Below are positions 1-8,771 of a stretch of DNA of 64,000 nucleotides, piece after piece. The notes beneath the pieces are model-generated. The model had not been told where the DNA came from and made no database searches. It saw only the letters and a program-made list of their open reading frames with translations. The DNA lies in the NCBI GenBank assembly GCA_031429355.1, contig JANOZM010000004.1, forward strand, positions 372,001-436,000. The letters are read 5' to 3'. The translations under genes were made by a program, and so were the position numbers. Numbering within the stretch: the stretch's first letter is position 1; each line of letters opens with the position of its first letter. Source of the DNA: JANOZM01 sp031429355 (GTDB lineage: Bacteria > Pseudomonadota > Gammaproteobacteria > Burkholderiales > Burkholderiaceae_E).

Positions 1-17
1 TTATTTTTGGTGGCTGC

Positions 18-242
18 GTGGTCGCTTGGAAAGCCATAATGCGTTACCAACGCATTATGGTTAACGCTGAGTATGTTGGCGGCCACGCCAACTGCCCGTC
101 TTGTGGCAAGCATGGTTTTAAGTGGCCCAAAGACGATCCTCCAGTCGATGAAAAAGGGCTGGAGATTAAAGCGTTGTGTGGGCGTTGCAAAACAAGGTGG
201 ACAATTGATTTGGGCGAGCCGGGAAAGGTCTCGGGGTTTTAA
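18..242 (+). CDS. small zinc-ribbon-like hypothetical protein
   Basis: A 74-residue reading frame with two CxxC pairs (CPSC near residue 27 and CGRC near residue 54), which look like the four ligands of a small zinc ribbon. The GTG at 18 is the first start in the window, but the frame is open to the left edge, so the true start may lie outside; ATG at 39 or 57 would keep both CxxC pairs. I do not recognise the family. It converges on the membrane-protein gene that ends at 272. Confidence 0.55.
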   Translation: MVAWKAIMRYQRIMVNAEYVGGHANCPSCGKHGFKWPKDDPPVDEKGLEIKALCGRCKTRWTIDLGEPGKVSGF

Positions 243-271
243 ACGTATTGCTAACACCAAGGCTTCGATGG

Positions 272-658
272 CTAAAATCTTGCTAATACAAATGCTAAAG
301 CAGCGATGTGAGCCAACGTTAATACAACTGAAGCGCCATGAAGTAATGCAAAACGTTTTTTATTGTTGCTATCGGTTGCAGCATTTATAGCAGGCATCAG
401 CGATTGACGCGCAGCGATACTTGTAATTGCAATAACAACTAAAGTAACAAGAGTGAAAGTATCGCGGTTATACGAAAAGATCGCAGCTAACGAAGCTGTT
501 ATTGCTACGAATAAATAAAAATAAGGGAAGGCTTTTCTAATCGTTGCGCGAGCGGTTTCAGCTGGCAGTGCTTTGAACAAAAATCCAGCAAAAGCAAATG
601 CAAATAAAGTGGTGCCACCAAATAAAAGCGCGATCACCAACAGGGCAGCTGTGTTCAT
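272..658 (-). CDS. DUF4149-like small membrane protein
   Basis: 128 residues, almost entirely hydrophobic, with about four membrane helices. The N-terminal GG-TLFAFAFAGFLFKALP stretch followed by a conserved FPYFY resembles the DUF4149 (TMEM205-like) family of inner-membrane proteins of unknown role. ATG start at 658. It is monocistronic, facing the zinc-ribbon gene. The family assignment is from pattern memory only. Confidence 0.6.
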   Translation of the reverse strand: MNTAALLVIALLFGGTTLFAFAFAGFLFKALPAETARATIRKAFPYFYLFVAITASLAAIFSYNRDTFTLVTLVVIAITSIAARQSLMPAINAATDSNNKKRFALLHGASVVLTLAHIAALAFVLARF

Positions 659-942
659 ATTTCGATTCTAGTTAACAGGTTGGCCTTAGATTATCTGGCT
701 TATTCCCCAAACGCTTAAAAAAGGGTTTTAACGAATTACTATGCCGCACTTGATTGTTAGTCCACGACTGGATCGCAATCAAAGTCAAGAGATTTAAATA
801 GTTAAATGAATAGGACTATTGCCGAAGTCAGTCCAATGTCCAGTTTCTTGTTCTATTCTGAACCAGATAGCGTGCTAAGTAATTGGTGCGTTACGACAGA
901 AGCATGTGCTGCTCAGACATGCGTTTTAATATTGGATTTACC

Positions 943-1344
943 ATGCATGATATCGTTGATACCGCCGTTGCTGCGGGAAGTTTCACAACATTAGCTGCTG
1001 CGCTAACCGCTGCAGACTTAATCACCACGCTCAAAGGCGCTGGTCCATTTACCGTGTTTGCTCCAACTGATGATGCTTTTAAAAAACTTCCGGCAGGCAC
1101 TATTGAAGCATTGCTAAAAGACAAAGCCAAATTAGCTGCAATTCTTACCCATCACGTGGTGGCAGGTAAGGTAATGGCTAAAGATATTGCTACAGGTGAA
1201 GTAAAAACTGTTGCGGGCAATATGATTGCTGTAGTTGTAGGTGCTGATGGTGTAACTGTTGGTGGCTCGAAGGTAACCAATACAGATATCGACTGCACAA
1301 ATGGTGTGATTCATATTATTGATACCGTTGTTATTCCGGCGTAA
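943..1344 (+). CDS. fasciclin-domain protein
   Basis: A single FAS1 domain of about 133 residues fills the protein: the FTVFAPTDDAFKKLP motif lies near residues 43-57, and HHVVAGKV and the closing GVIHIIDTV motif follow in the expected order. FAS1 proteins are usually secreted or surface adhesion modules, but no signal peptide is visible with the ATG at 943. Upstream in-frame starts exist (883, 904, 919) and do not create one either. I chose 943 because the domain begins there (MHDIVDTAV). A strong terminator follows directly. Confidence 0.85.
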   Translation: MHDIVDTAVAAGSFTTLAAALTAADLITTLKGAGPFTVFAPTDDAFKKLPAGTIEALLKDKAKLAAILTHHVVAGKVMAKDIATGEVKTVAGNMIAVVVGADGVTVGGSKVTNTDIDCTNGVIHIIDTVVIPA

Positions 1345-1350
1345 ATAAAA

Positions 1351-1371
1351 GAGCCCCGCAAGGGGCTTTTT
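1351..1371 (+). terminator. rho-independent terminator after the fasciclin gene
   Basis: Stem AGCCCC / GGGGCT (1352-1357 and 1362-1367) with a 4-nt loop and a T run, seven bases after the stop codon. Confidence 0.85.
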
Positions 1372-1432
1372 AACGCCAGCGCTGAATCGGGCGCACAATT
1401 TTTTGCAGGGATAGCGCCAATAACGGGCGTTG

Positions 1433-2224
1433 TTACAGGTGGTTGTGCTGAGAACAAACCAAGCAGTGCGGATCTTTACCAATTTGCAATTCGCTAAACC
1501 GTGTATGCATACTGTCAAACATCAGTAAACGACCAACCGCAGGCGATCCAAACTGGCCTACAATTTGCAACGCCTGCGCTGCTTGCAGCGTACCAATGAC
1601 ACCTGTTAATGGAGCAAACACACCCATCGTTGCGCAGCGCTCTTCAAGCAAGGGATCGCTTGTTGTGTCTTCGGGAAATAGGCAGTGGTAACAAGGCGAT
1701 GTTGCATCTCTCGGATCAAACACGCTTAGCTGACCATCCCAACGTACACCCGCACCGGATACCAACGGTACACCGCTATTAACACAGGCCCGATTAACTG
1801 CGTGTCTGGTTGCAAAATTATCGCTGCAATCTAAAACGACATCCGCTTTTTTAACTTGATCGAGCAATTGGTCGGCAAGTAATTTCATTTCAATGCATTC
1901 AACCTGCACTTGCGGATTTAGTTGCTCAATGGTCTGTTTACCAGAGGCAACTTTGCTTTGCCCAATGCGATCATTGCGATGCAAAATTTGGCGCTGTAAG
2001 TTGGTTAGATCAACACTGTCGTGATCGGCAATCGTTAAACGCCCAATGCCGGCGCTGGCTAAATACAAAAGGGCGGGACTGCCTAAGCCACCCGCCCCAA
2101 TTACCAGTACATTCGCTTTAGAAAATCGCTCTTGAACTTCAATGCCCATCTCGTCTAAAAGAATATGACGAGAGTATCTTAAAAGGTCTTGATCGCTTAA
2201 GCCCTGATGGTTCTTTTCAAGCAC
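1433..2224 (-). CDS. moeB: MoeB/ThiF-family sulfur-carrier adenylyltransferase
   Basis: An E1-like enzyme that adenylates the C-terminal glycine of a sulfur-carrier protein (MoaD or ThiS), for molybdopterin or thiamine synthesis in the cytoplasm. The nucleotide loop GAGGLGS sits at residues 43-49, the NLQRQ signature near 75-79, and two CxxC zinc pairs at 178/181 and 254/257. At 263 residues it is full length. It starts with GTG at 2224, close behind the upstream protease gene; this ctpA-moeB order is common in Betaproteobacteria. Sequence alone cannot separate MoeB from ThiF, so the symbol is the usual one for this context. Confidence 0.85.
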   Translation of the reverse strand: MLEKNHQGLSDQDLLRYSRHILLDEMGIEVQERFSKANVLVIGAGGLGSPALLYLASAGIGRLTIADHDSVDLTNLQRQILHRNDRIGQSKVASGKQTIEQLNPQVQVECIEMKLLADQLLDQVKKADVVLDCSDNFATRHAVNRACVNSGVPLVSGAGVRWDGQLSVFDPRDATSPCYHCLFPEDTTSDPLLEERCATMGVFAPLTGVIGTLQAAQALQIVGQFGSPAVGRLLMFDSMHTRFSELQIGKDPHCLVCSQHNHL

Positions 2225-2239
2225 AGTCCTACAACCGAT

Positions 2240-3706
2240 TTACTTCGTTGGTGCAGCAGCACCGGCAGGTACTGTCGATTGCGCTAAGCCCGATTTGGGT
2301 TTTGCGGTCTGTACAGGCTTGCCTTTTAAGAAGTTCATTGCTTGTAAAAACTGATGGTCTTCAGCGCCGCCCGGTTCGAGTGGTTTACGGTTACGCAAAC
2401 GCTCGATTGCAGCTTTTTCTGCGGCGGCTTTTTCAGCAATTTGTTCTTGTGTTAACGCGGCCTTCGGTGCGCCTTTGTTGTCTTTGTCAGCACCTAAATG
2501 ACGGTCTAAATCGGCTTCGCGCGTGCGTAGCTCGGCTAAAGGATCACCATCGGGTGTTTCGTCGACCAAGTAATCAGGCACGATACCTTTGGCTTGAATA
2601 GACCGGCCTGAAGGCGTGAAGTAACGAGCGGTAGTTAACTTAATGGCTTCGGTACGATTTTCGTCAATTGGCAAAATAGTTTGTACCGAACCTTTACCAA
2701 ATGTTTGCGTGCCAATCAAGGTCGCGCGCTTATGATCTTGCAAGGCGCCAGCGACAATTTCGGAAGCTGATGCAGAGCCTTGGTTTACTAAAACAACCAT
2801 CGGTACGGTTTTAGAAACCGCGGGTAAATTCTTAAAAGGATCACTTTCACCACGGCGTGTGTAAGCCTCGGGACTTGCATAAAACTGACGCTTAGCTTCT
2901 CGAATTTGACCGTCGGTTGAAGTCACCAAAGTACGCGCTGGCAAGAAAGCCGCCGACACGCCAATGGCACCTTCCAAAATACCACCCGGGTCGTTGCGCA
3001 TATCCAAAATAAGGCCTTTTAGCGGCGTTTGTTTGTTCATGCGTTCCATCGCATCGGCCAATCCTTTAATGGTGTTTTCATTAAAGATGGTTAAGCGAAT
3101 GTGGGCAATACCAGGCTCGACCATTTTGGCGCGAATCGACTGCATCGTAATCATGGCGCGATTTAAACGAATCACAACCGGAACGTTATCGCCCTTGCGT
3201 GAAATAGTTAAAGTAACGCCAGAATTTAACGGACCGCGCATCAGTTTGACGGCATCGTTTAAAGGCAAACCTTTGGTAGGCTTATCGTCAATGCGCACAA
3301 TTAAATCACCAGCGCGAACACCTGCTCTTGATGCTGGTGTGTCATCAATTGGAGCAATAACTTTTACAAAGCCATCTTCAGTGCCAACCTCAATGCCTAA
3401 GCCAGCGAACTCGCCCTTAATGCCTTCGCGCATTTCTTTATAAGACTCGGCGTTTAAATAAGCTGAGTGCGGGTCTAGACCTTGCATCATGCCGCTAAGC
3501 GCGTCTTGCAATAGTTTTTTGTCTTCAACCGGTTCAACGTAATACGTCTTTACCAAATTAAACACATCAGACAATTGTTGCACTTCGCCCATAGGTAAGC
3601 GGCCAGCACGTTGGGCTACGGCCGTTACGCCGACGCTAACCAGAACACCGGCTAATGCGCCAGCACCTAAAAGACCAACTTTTTTTGCGGATGAAAAGAC
3701 TGCCAC
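2240..3706 (-). CDS. ctpA: S41-family carboxy-terminal processing protease (CtpA type)
   Basis: A periplasmic serine protease that trims C termini of envelope proteins. From the start chosen the order is: signal or anchor helix (about residues 9-30), PDZ domain (about 105-180, with a GVRAGDLIVRID core), and catalytic core with the GSASASE nucleophile motif near residue 311 and the FGKGSVQ lysine near 338. The C-terminal tail from about 415 is low-complexity (K/A/E/Q). A TTG at 3781 would add 25 residues in front of the signal helix; I prefer GTG 3706 because GGAG lies 10 bases upstream and the helix then sits at the N terminus. Probably co-transcribed with moeB. Confidence 0.88.
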   Translation of the reverse strand: MAVFSSAKKVGLLGAGALAGVLVSVGVTAVAQRAGRLPMGEVQQLSDVFNLVKTYYVEPVEDKKLLQDALSGMMQGLDPHSAYLNAESYKEMREGIKGEFAGLGIEVGTEDGFVKVIAPIDDTPASRAGVRAGDLIVRIDDKPTKGLPLNDAVKLMRGPLNSGVTLTISRKGDNVPVVIRLNRAMITMQSIRAKMVEPGIAHIRLTIFNENTIKGLADAMERMNKQTPLKGLILDMRNDPGGILEGAIGVSAAFLPARTLVTSTDGQIREAKRQFYASPEAYTRRGESDPFKNLPAVSKTVPMVVLVNQGSASASEIVAGALQDHKRATLIGTQTFGKGSVQTILPIDENRTEAIKLTTARYFTPSGRSIQAKGIVPDYLVDETPDGDPLAELRTREADLDRHLGADKDNKGAPKAALTQEQIAEKAAAEKAAIERLRNRKPLEPGGAEDHQFLQAMNFLKGKPVQTAKPKSGLAQSTVPAGAAAPTK

Positions 3707-3841
3707 TTTTGCATTACTCCAAGATATTGGAAACGATTTGTCTGAGTATAACGGCTTGCCTTGCAGCGCACTGCGAAACAATGCCGGTTTAAGAAATTGC
3801 GCTACGTTGATCTGAACTACGTCGTACTTACACAGTATTGC

Positions 3842-4594
3842 TTACTTGGTGCCTTTGCCTTGATTTGCAACCGCTTGAGCCGCTGCAGCAATTTCGGCAG
3901 CGTTACCAAGGTAATAATGCTTGATTGGCTTTAAGTTGTCATCCAGTTCGTAAACTAAGGGACGCGCGGTAGGGATATTCAGATTAACGATTTCGTCGTC
4001 GCTAATATTGTCTAAGTACTTAATTAGCGCGCGCAACGAGTTGCCATGTGCAGCAATGATGATTTGCTTGCCATTTTTGACAGCTGGAGCGATTGCATCG
4101 TTCCAAAACGCCGAAACTCGGTCGACCGTATCTTTCAAACATTCAGTCTGTGGAATGTCTGATGGAGACAATTTGGCATAGCGCGGGTCGCTACTGGCGC
4201 TACGAGGATCATCTAAAGCCAATGGATTGGGTGGCGTGGCGTAGCTACGACGCCACACCAGTACTTGTTCTTCGCCGAACTTCGCGGCGGTTTCGGTCTT
4301 ATTTAAACCTTGTAAAGCACCGTAATGGCGCTCGTTTAGTTTCCAGTTATGTACTACCGGAATATACATTTGGTCCATCTCATCTAACACTGTCCACAGG
4401 GTTTTAATCGCTCGGCGCAACATCGATGTATAGGCAACATCGAAGCGAAAACCCTCTGATTTAAGCAGTTTTCCTGCTGCTTTAGCCTCTTTTAGGCCAT
4501 TTTCGGTTAAATCAACATCGGTCCAACCGGTAAAGCGGTTCTCAAGGTTCCATTGGCTTTCACCGTGGCGAATCAAAACAATTTTGTAGGTCAT
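3842..4594 (-). CDS. gpmA: 2,3-bisphosphoglycerate-dependent phosphoglycerate mutase
   Basis: Interconverts 3- and 2-phosphoglycerate in glycolysis and gluconeogenesis. The phosphohistidine motif RHGESQWN is at residues 9-16, the substrate-binding ERHYGALQGLNK near 88-99, and the second histidine in AAHGNSLRAL near 182. 250 residues, matching the family. ATG start. It lies upstream of ctpA on the same strand and is divergent from the rhodanese gene. Confidence 0.95.
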   Translation of the reverse strand: MTYKIVLIRHGESQWNLENRFTGWTDVDLTENGLKEAKAAGKLLKSEGFRFDVAYTSMLRRAIKTLWTVLDEMDQMYIPVVHNWKLNERHYGALQGLNKTETAAKFGEEQVLVWRRSYATPPNPLALDDPRSASSDPRYAKLSPSDIPQTECLKDTVDRVSAFWNDAIAPAVKNGKQIIIAAHGNSLRALIKYLDNISDDEIVNLNIPTARPLVYELDDNLKPIKHYYLGNAAEIAAAAQAVANQGKGTK

Positions 4595-4772
4595 ATGCGT
4601 AAACGACGATCAATTAGAGATTAAAGGCGAAGAAGATATTAAAAATAGTGTAGCCGCCAAAAATAGGCGTTTAGTAACCATTTCATCAATAACTTGAAAA
4701 AAGAGCACTTGGCCATAAGTTCGAACAAACCCAGCTGTTCTATAATTGTGGGTTACGTTCGAAAGTTTTGCC

Positions 4773-5174
4773 GTGAAGTTTCTACAAGAAAACATAATTT
4801 TAATTGCCGCAGCATTCGTCTCCGGCTTAATGCTGCTCTGGCCGCTTATTAATCGGCGTGCTGCCGGCGCCTCGTTAAACCATATTGGTGCAACGCGGCT
4901 TATCAACGACCATAACGCTACTATTTTGGATGTTCGGCCAAATACCGAATATGTTATTGGTCATGTTGCCAACAGCAAAAACATTCCATTAGAAGATATC
5001 GCCAAGCGTTTAGGTGAAGTGTCGAAAGACAAGCCAGTTATTGTGGTTTGTGCCGTGGGACAAAAGGCAGGTAAAGCGGCAGCTTTGTTACGAGCTGGCG
5101 GAATGACCCAAGTGTTTGTTTTAGACGGCGGCCTGACTGCGTGGCGCGAAGCTGGTTTGCCCGTAGTTAAATAG
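4773..5174 (+). CDS. membrane-anchored rhodanese-like protein
   Basis: One N-terminal membrane helix (about residues 6-25) followed by a single rhodanese domain with the active-site loop VVCAVGQKAGKAA, cysteine near residue 90. Single-domain rhodaneses carry sulfane sulfur as a cysteine persulfide; the physiological partner is not visible. GTG at 4773 is chosen because VKFLQENIIL matches the usual family N terminus; an upstream in-frame start at 4746 is possible. It leads a run of same-strand genes (grxC, secB, SH3 protein, gpsA). Confidence 0.85.
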   Translation: MKFLQENIILIAAAFVSGLMLLWPLINRRAAGASLNHIGATRLINDHNATILDVRPNTEYVIGHVANSKNIPLEDIAKRLGEVSKDKPVIVVCAVGQKAGKAAALLRAGGMTQVFVLDGGLTAWREAGLPVVK

Positions 5175-5250
5175 TCAGTTTTTAAATGGTCTGCCGTTAA
5201 GTTAGTACGCAGCCTTGTAATAATTATTTATCTTTTCGAAAGTTACAATT

Positions 5251-5511
5251 ATGACCGCAACAGTAACCATGTATTCGACAGTCGTTTGTCCTTACTGCGT
5301 TCGTGCCGAGCAATTGCTTAAAGAGCGCGGTGTAACGACTATAGAAAAAATTCTTATCGACTCCGACCCGGTAAAGCGCGAAGAAATGATGGCTCGTACA
5401 GGACGCCGTACCGTTCCGCAAATTTATGTGGGCGATACGCACGTAGGCGGCTTTGACGATTTAGCTGCGTTGGATCGCGCGGGTGGTCTCATGCCATTGC
5501 TAAGCGCGTAA
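5251..5511 (+). CDS. grxC: glutaredoxin 3
   Basis: 86-residue cytoplasmic glutaredoxin with the dithiol CPYC site at residues 13-16, the cis-proline motif RTVPQIY and the glutathione-binding GGFDD. Reduces protein and glutathione mixed disulfides. It sits between the rhodanese gene and secB, the usual betaproteobacterial order. Confidence 0.95.
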   Translation: MTATVTMYSTVVCPYCVRAEQLLKERGVTTIEKILIDSDPVKREEMMARTGRRTVPQIYVGDTHVGGFDDLAALDRAGGLMPLLSA

Positions 5512-5565
5512 GAAATTAAGCCAGTTTTTAACAATTTATCAACCGACAATTATCTGAAAGTATTT

Positions 5566-6036
5566 ATGTCTGAAGCTCCTCAAGCAGCACTCAATGTTCA
5601 ACGCATTTATTTAAAAGACTTATCCCTTGAGCTGCCTAATGCGCCGCAAATTTTCTTAGAGCAAAAACAAGCCAATTTCAATATGGAAATGGACACCACC
5701 GCTACTTTGCTAAGTGACGGTGTTTACGAAGTGATTGTTTCGGCAACAGTAACAACTAAAGTTGGCGACAAAGTAGCGTTTTTAGTAGAAGCCAAGCAGT
5801 CAGGTATCTTCGAAATTCGTGGCATTCCAGAAGAGCAAATGCCGATCGTGCTAGAAGTGACATGCCCTAACATCGTGTTCCCGTATTTGTCGGCTAACAT
5901 TGGCGACGTGGTTTCTCGTTCGGGCTTTCCACCTTTGAATTTACCGATTGGTTTCTTCGACATGCGTTTCCAACGCAAGATGGAAGAAGCGGCTGCTGCA
6001 GAGCAGGGTAAGTCGGGTATTGTTTTACCTAACTAA
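5566..6036 (+). CDS. secB: protein-export chaperone SecB
   Basis: A tetrameric cytosolic chaperone that holds preproteins unfolded and delivers them to SecA. 156 residues, with the family N terminus (QRIYLKDLSLELPNAP) and the central VTCPNIVFPYLS...SRSGFPPLNLPIGF signature spread over residues 105-132. It lies downstream of grxC and upstream of an envelope SH3 protein and gpsA. Confidence 0.96.
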   Translation: MSEAPQAALNVQRIYLKDLSLELPNAPQIFLEQKQANFNMEMDTTATLLSDGVYEVIVSATVTTKVGDKVAFLVEAKQSGIFEIRGIPEEQMPIVLEVTCPNIVFPYLSANIGDVVSRSGFPPLNLPIGFFDMRFQRKMEEAAAAEQGKSGIVLPN

Positions 6037-6049
6037 GGTTTTAACTAAA

Positions 6050-6541
6050 ATGAAAACACTACCGCTCAAATCATTCTGTTCTGGCTTGCAGCGGTGGTCG
6101 TTTTGCGCCGCGCTTTTTTCTTTAATGGCGGCCTCGCCGTTGTTAGCTAGCAATGCGGTCGCGCAAGAGTTTCAATCTATTTCGATCAATGCCGCTATTT
6201 TGTATGACGGCCCATCGGCCAATTCAAAGCGCTTGTTTATTGCTCCGCGTGGCATGCCGGTTCGTGTAATTACGGTAGCCGAGCCTTTTGTTAAAGTGCG
6301 GGATATGGGCGGTGATGTGGCTTGGGTAGAGCGTCGCTCACTAGGTAGCGTACGTACTTTAGTTGCGTTAGCCACAACCAGTTTGCGCTTTGCCGCAAAC
6401 GATACAGCCAATGTTGTTGTTCAAATTGAGCGCGGTGTCGTTGTCGAATTAATCGACGCACCAGCCAACGGCTTCGTTCGTGTGAAACATGCAGATGGTA
6501 GCCAAGGCTTTGTTAAGACTAGCGAAGTCTGGGGCTTATAA
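6050..6541 (+). CDS. secreted SH3-domain protein
   Basis: 163 residues with a signal peptide (hydrophobic core about residues 18-32, AVAQEF cleavage region) followed by two bacterial SH3-like repeats (about 38-95 and 105-160). Such proteins usually bind peptidoglycan or other envelope ligands; the ligand is unknown. The frame is open upstream into secB (to 5948), but the ATG at 6050 places the signal peptide at the N terminus. It sits 13 bases after the secB stop, so probably co-transcribed. Confidence 0.8.
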   Translation: MKTLPLKSFCSGLQRWSFCAALFSLMAASPLLASNAVAQEFQSISINAAILYDGPSANSKRLFIAPRGMPVRVITVAEPFVKVRDMGGDVAWVERRSLGSVRTLVALATTSLRFAANDTANVVVQIERGVVVELIDAPANGFVRVKHADGSQGFVKTSEVWGL

Positions 6542-6625
6542 CCCACCCGCTACAGCTTATTGCGCGTGTTTAGCGGTTAGCACAAGCATGCCGCTTTTTC
6601 AGCGCTGTTCAAAAAGTTGTAACCC

Positions 6626-7633
6626 ATGAAAATTTGTGTTTTTGGAGCTGGTGCTTGGGGCACGGCCTCTGCTATTCATTGTGCCAAGCAACACGATGTT
6701 TTACTTTGGGCACGCAAACCCGAATTAGTTAACCAGATGCAACGCGACGGTGCGAACTCCCGCTATTTACCCAGCATTGAATTGCCTAAAACTTTGCAAC
6801 TTACCAGTGATTTCGATCTAGCTTTAAAGTTTGTAGGGCAGTGCGGGGGCGTAGCAATACTAGCCACGCCAAGCGGCGGGTTAATCGATTTATTACCTGA
6901 GTGTTTAGAGGCACAGCCGTTTGCTTTGCTAAACCTTGCCAAAGGCATCCTTCCGCAAGAAAGCCTACCTTTTCAATACGTAGAGCGATTGCAAGCGCTA
7001 ACTAATTCGTCAAGTCAAGTACCTTTCGCCAGTGTGTTTGGCCCTAGCTTTGCACAAGAAGTGGCGCTTGGTTTACCTACTGCGTTAACCGCCGCCGGCA
7101 CTAGTTTGGTCGCGCGATCAGCTGCCATCGAAGCGTTTCATCACGGCAAAGTACGGGTTTACGGAAGTGAAGACGCTATCGGCGTAGAACTAGCGGGCGC
7201 GTTAAAAAATGTTGTTGCTATAGCGGCTGGCGCTAGCGATGGTTTGCAATTAGGCAACAATGCGCGCGCTGCATTAGTCACGCGCGGCTTGGCAGAAATT
7301 TCTAGAATTGGGCTCGCCATGGGTGGCCAGCCCGCTAGTTTCCAAGGGCTTTCGGGCTTGGGTGATTTGCTGTTAACTTGTACTGGTCCACTGTCCAGAA
7401 ACCGGCAAGTTGGCCTGCGCCTTGCTGCTGGCGAAAATTTACTAGAGATTCAAGCTGCCTTAGGTCACGTGGCCGAGGGTGTAAGAACTGCGGCCTCGGC
7501 GCAACAGTTAACTGGTAAATTAGGCATTGATGCGCCGATTATCCGAACAGTGTATCGGCTGTTGTTTGAGGGCTTGCCAATTGCGCAAGCTGTGACTAGT
7601 TTGCTAGAACGCGCTCAGAAAGATGAGCTTTGA
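6626..7633 (+). CDS. gpsA: NAD(P)H-dependent glycerol-3-phosphate dehydrogenase
   Basis: Reduces dihydroxyacetone phosphate to sn-glycerol-3-phosphate for phospholipid synthesis. Rossmann motif GAGAWGTA at residues 7-14, the FGPSFAQEVALGLPTA motif near 139-154, the catalytic LKNV lysine near 193, and GLSGLGDLLLTCTG near 241-254. 335 residues, full length. Confidence 0.96.
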   Translation: MKICVFGAGAWGTASAIHCAKQHDVLLWARKPELVNQMQRDGANSRYLPSIELPKTLQLTSDFDLALKFVGQCGGVAILATPSGGLIDLLPECLEAQPFALLNLAKGILPQESLPFQYVERLQALTNSSSQVPFASVFGPSFAQEVALGLPTALTAAGTSLVARSAAIEAFHHGKVRVYGSEDAIGVELAGALKNVVAIAAGASDGLQLGNNARAALVTRGLAEISRIGLAMGGQPASFQGLSGLGDLLLTCTGPLSRNRQVGLRLAAGENLLEIQAALGHVAEGVRTAASAQQLTGKLGIDAPIIRTVYRLLFEGLPIAQAVTSLLERAQKDEL

Positions 7634-7657
7634 ACCAGATTTTGTAAAGACCAAACC

Positions 7658-8236
7658 ATGCAGTTAAGCCCGCTTTTTAGTTTGTGTGTTTTTTGTGGAG
7701 CCAAGCCCGGTAAAGCCGGTTCGCAGCATAAGGCCGATGCACGTAAAGCCGGACAAATGATCGCCGAACAAGGCTGGCGTTTGGTGTACGGCGGCGGATC
7801 AAATGGTTTGATGGGAGAAGTCGCCAATGGCGCTTTAGAGGCCAAAGGCCAAGTACTTGGCGTTATTACCGAGCACCTAGTGAACTTGGAAATGGCCCAT
7901 CGCGATTTAACCGAGTTGCGCATCGTGCCCGACATGGCGATTCGCAAAACCCGTTTAATTGAAGAGTCGGACGCCTTTTTAATTTTGCCGGGCGGCATGG
8001 GCACATTGGATGAATTATTCGAAGTAGTGACCTTGGCGCAGCTGGGTGTTCTTAGCAAACCCATCGTTATTTACAACCCCGATGGCTTTTACGATTCGCT
8101 CGTAAGGTTTGCTAATCATTTAGTAGCCGAAGGCTTTGTAAAGGCCCAAGATTGGGATCGTGTCGTGGTAACAGCAAACTTACGTGAGGCAGTTTTGGCG
8201 GCGCGAATAAAAGTAGCGAACCCAGAGCCCGCCTGA
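7658..8236 (+). CDS. LOG-family cytokinin-riboside-monophosphate phosphoribohydrolase-like protein
   Basis: 192-residue protein of the TIGR00730 / Lonely Guy family, often mis-called lysine decarboxylase. It carries the two signatures YGGGSNGLMG (about 46-55) and PGGMGTLDELFE (about 110-121, the PGGxGTxxE site). Family members hydrolyse AMP-type nucleotides at the N-glycosidic bond; the in vivo substrate here is unknown. It starts 24 bases after gpsA and may be co-transcribed. Confidence 0.88.
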   Translation: MQLSPLFSLCVFCGAKPGKAGSQHKADARKAGQMIAEQGWRLVYGGGSNGLMGEVANGALEAKGQVLGVITEHLVNLEMAHRDLTELRIVPDMAIRKTRLIEESDAFLILPGGMGTLDELFEVVTLAQLGVLSKPIVIYNPDGFYDSLVRFANHLVAEGFVKAQDWDRVVVTANLREAVLAARIKVANPEPA

Positions 8237-8299
8237 TTGTTTTGCTGCTGGGCTTTATTGCTCAGAGTCGAGTTTTAAAAGGTCGGTGCGAATTAACTG

Positions 8300-8767
8300 C
8301 TAATTGATCGTAAACCCAAGTTGCCGCCAAGCTTCAAACACAGCAACTGCTACCGAATTAGATAAGTTTAGGCTTCGGTTATCGGGTCGCATCGGCAGGC
8401 GTAAGCGTTGTTCTAGCGGAAAGCTCTCGCGTAGGTCGTTTGCTAGACCTTTGGTTTCGGAGCCAAAAATTAGCCAGTCACCGCGTTCAAATTTTGCTTC
8501 GAAAGCGTTGAGACTTCCTTTTGTTGTGAAGGCAAACATGCGCTCGGGGTTTGGTTTTTTTTGTTCTAAAAACGCTGACCAATTGCCATAAATATTAAGC
8601 GCGGTAAATTCGTGATAATCCAAACCAGCACGGCGCATTTTTGCGTGATCAATCGGAAACCCTAGTGGTTCGATCAAGTGCAAAGTTGCCCCAGTATTGG
8701 CGCAAAGACGAATTACATTGCCAGTGTTGGGAGGGATTTCGGGTTCTACTAAAACGACATTTATCAT
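8300..8767 (-). CDS. trmL: tRNA (cytidine(34)-2'-O)-methyltransferase
   Basis: A SPOUT-fold enzyme that 2'-O-methylates the wobble base of leucine tRNAs. 155 residues with EPEIPPNTGN near the N terminus, the IFGSETKGL loop near 100-108, and the C-terminal knot region RSLNLSNSVAVAVFEAWRQ spread over residues 132-150. It starts 5 bases after the end of the ComFC-like gene on the same strand. Confidence 0.94.
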   Translation of the reverse strand: MINVVLVEPEIPPNTGNVIRLCANTGATLHLIEPLGFPIDHAKMRRAGLDYHEFTALNIYGNWSAFLEQKKPNPERMFAFTTKGSLNAFEAKFERGDWLIFGSETKGLANDLRESFPLEQRLRLPMRPDNRSLNLSNSVAVAVFEAWRQLGFTIN

Positions 8768-8771
8768 GCCG

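Noticed and set aside
8224..8256. Possible hairpin AGCCC / GGGCT after the LOG-family gene
   Set aside because: Five-base stem with a loop of about 19 bases and a poor T run; too weak to call a terminator.
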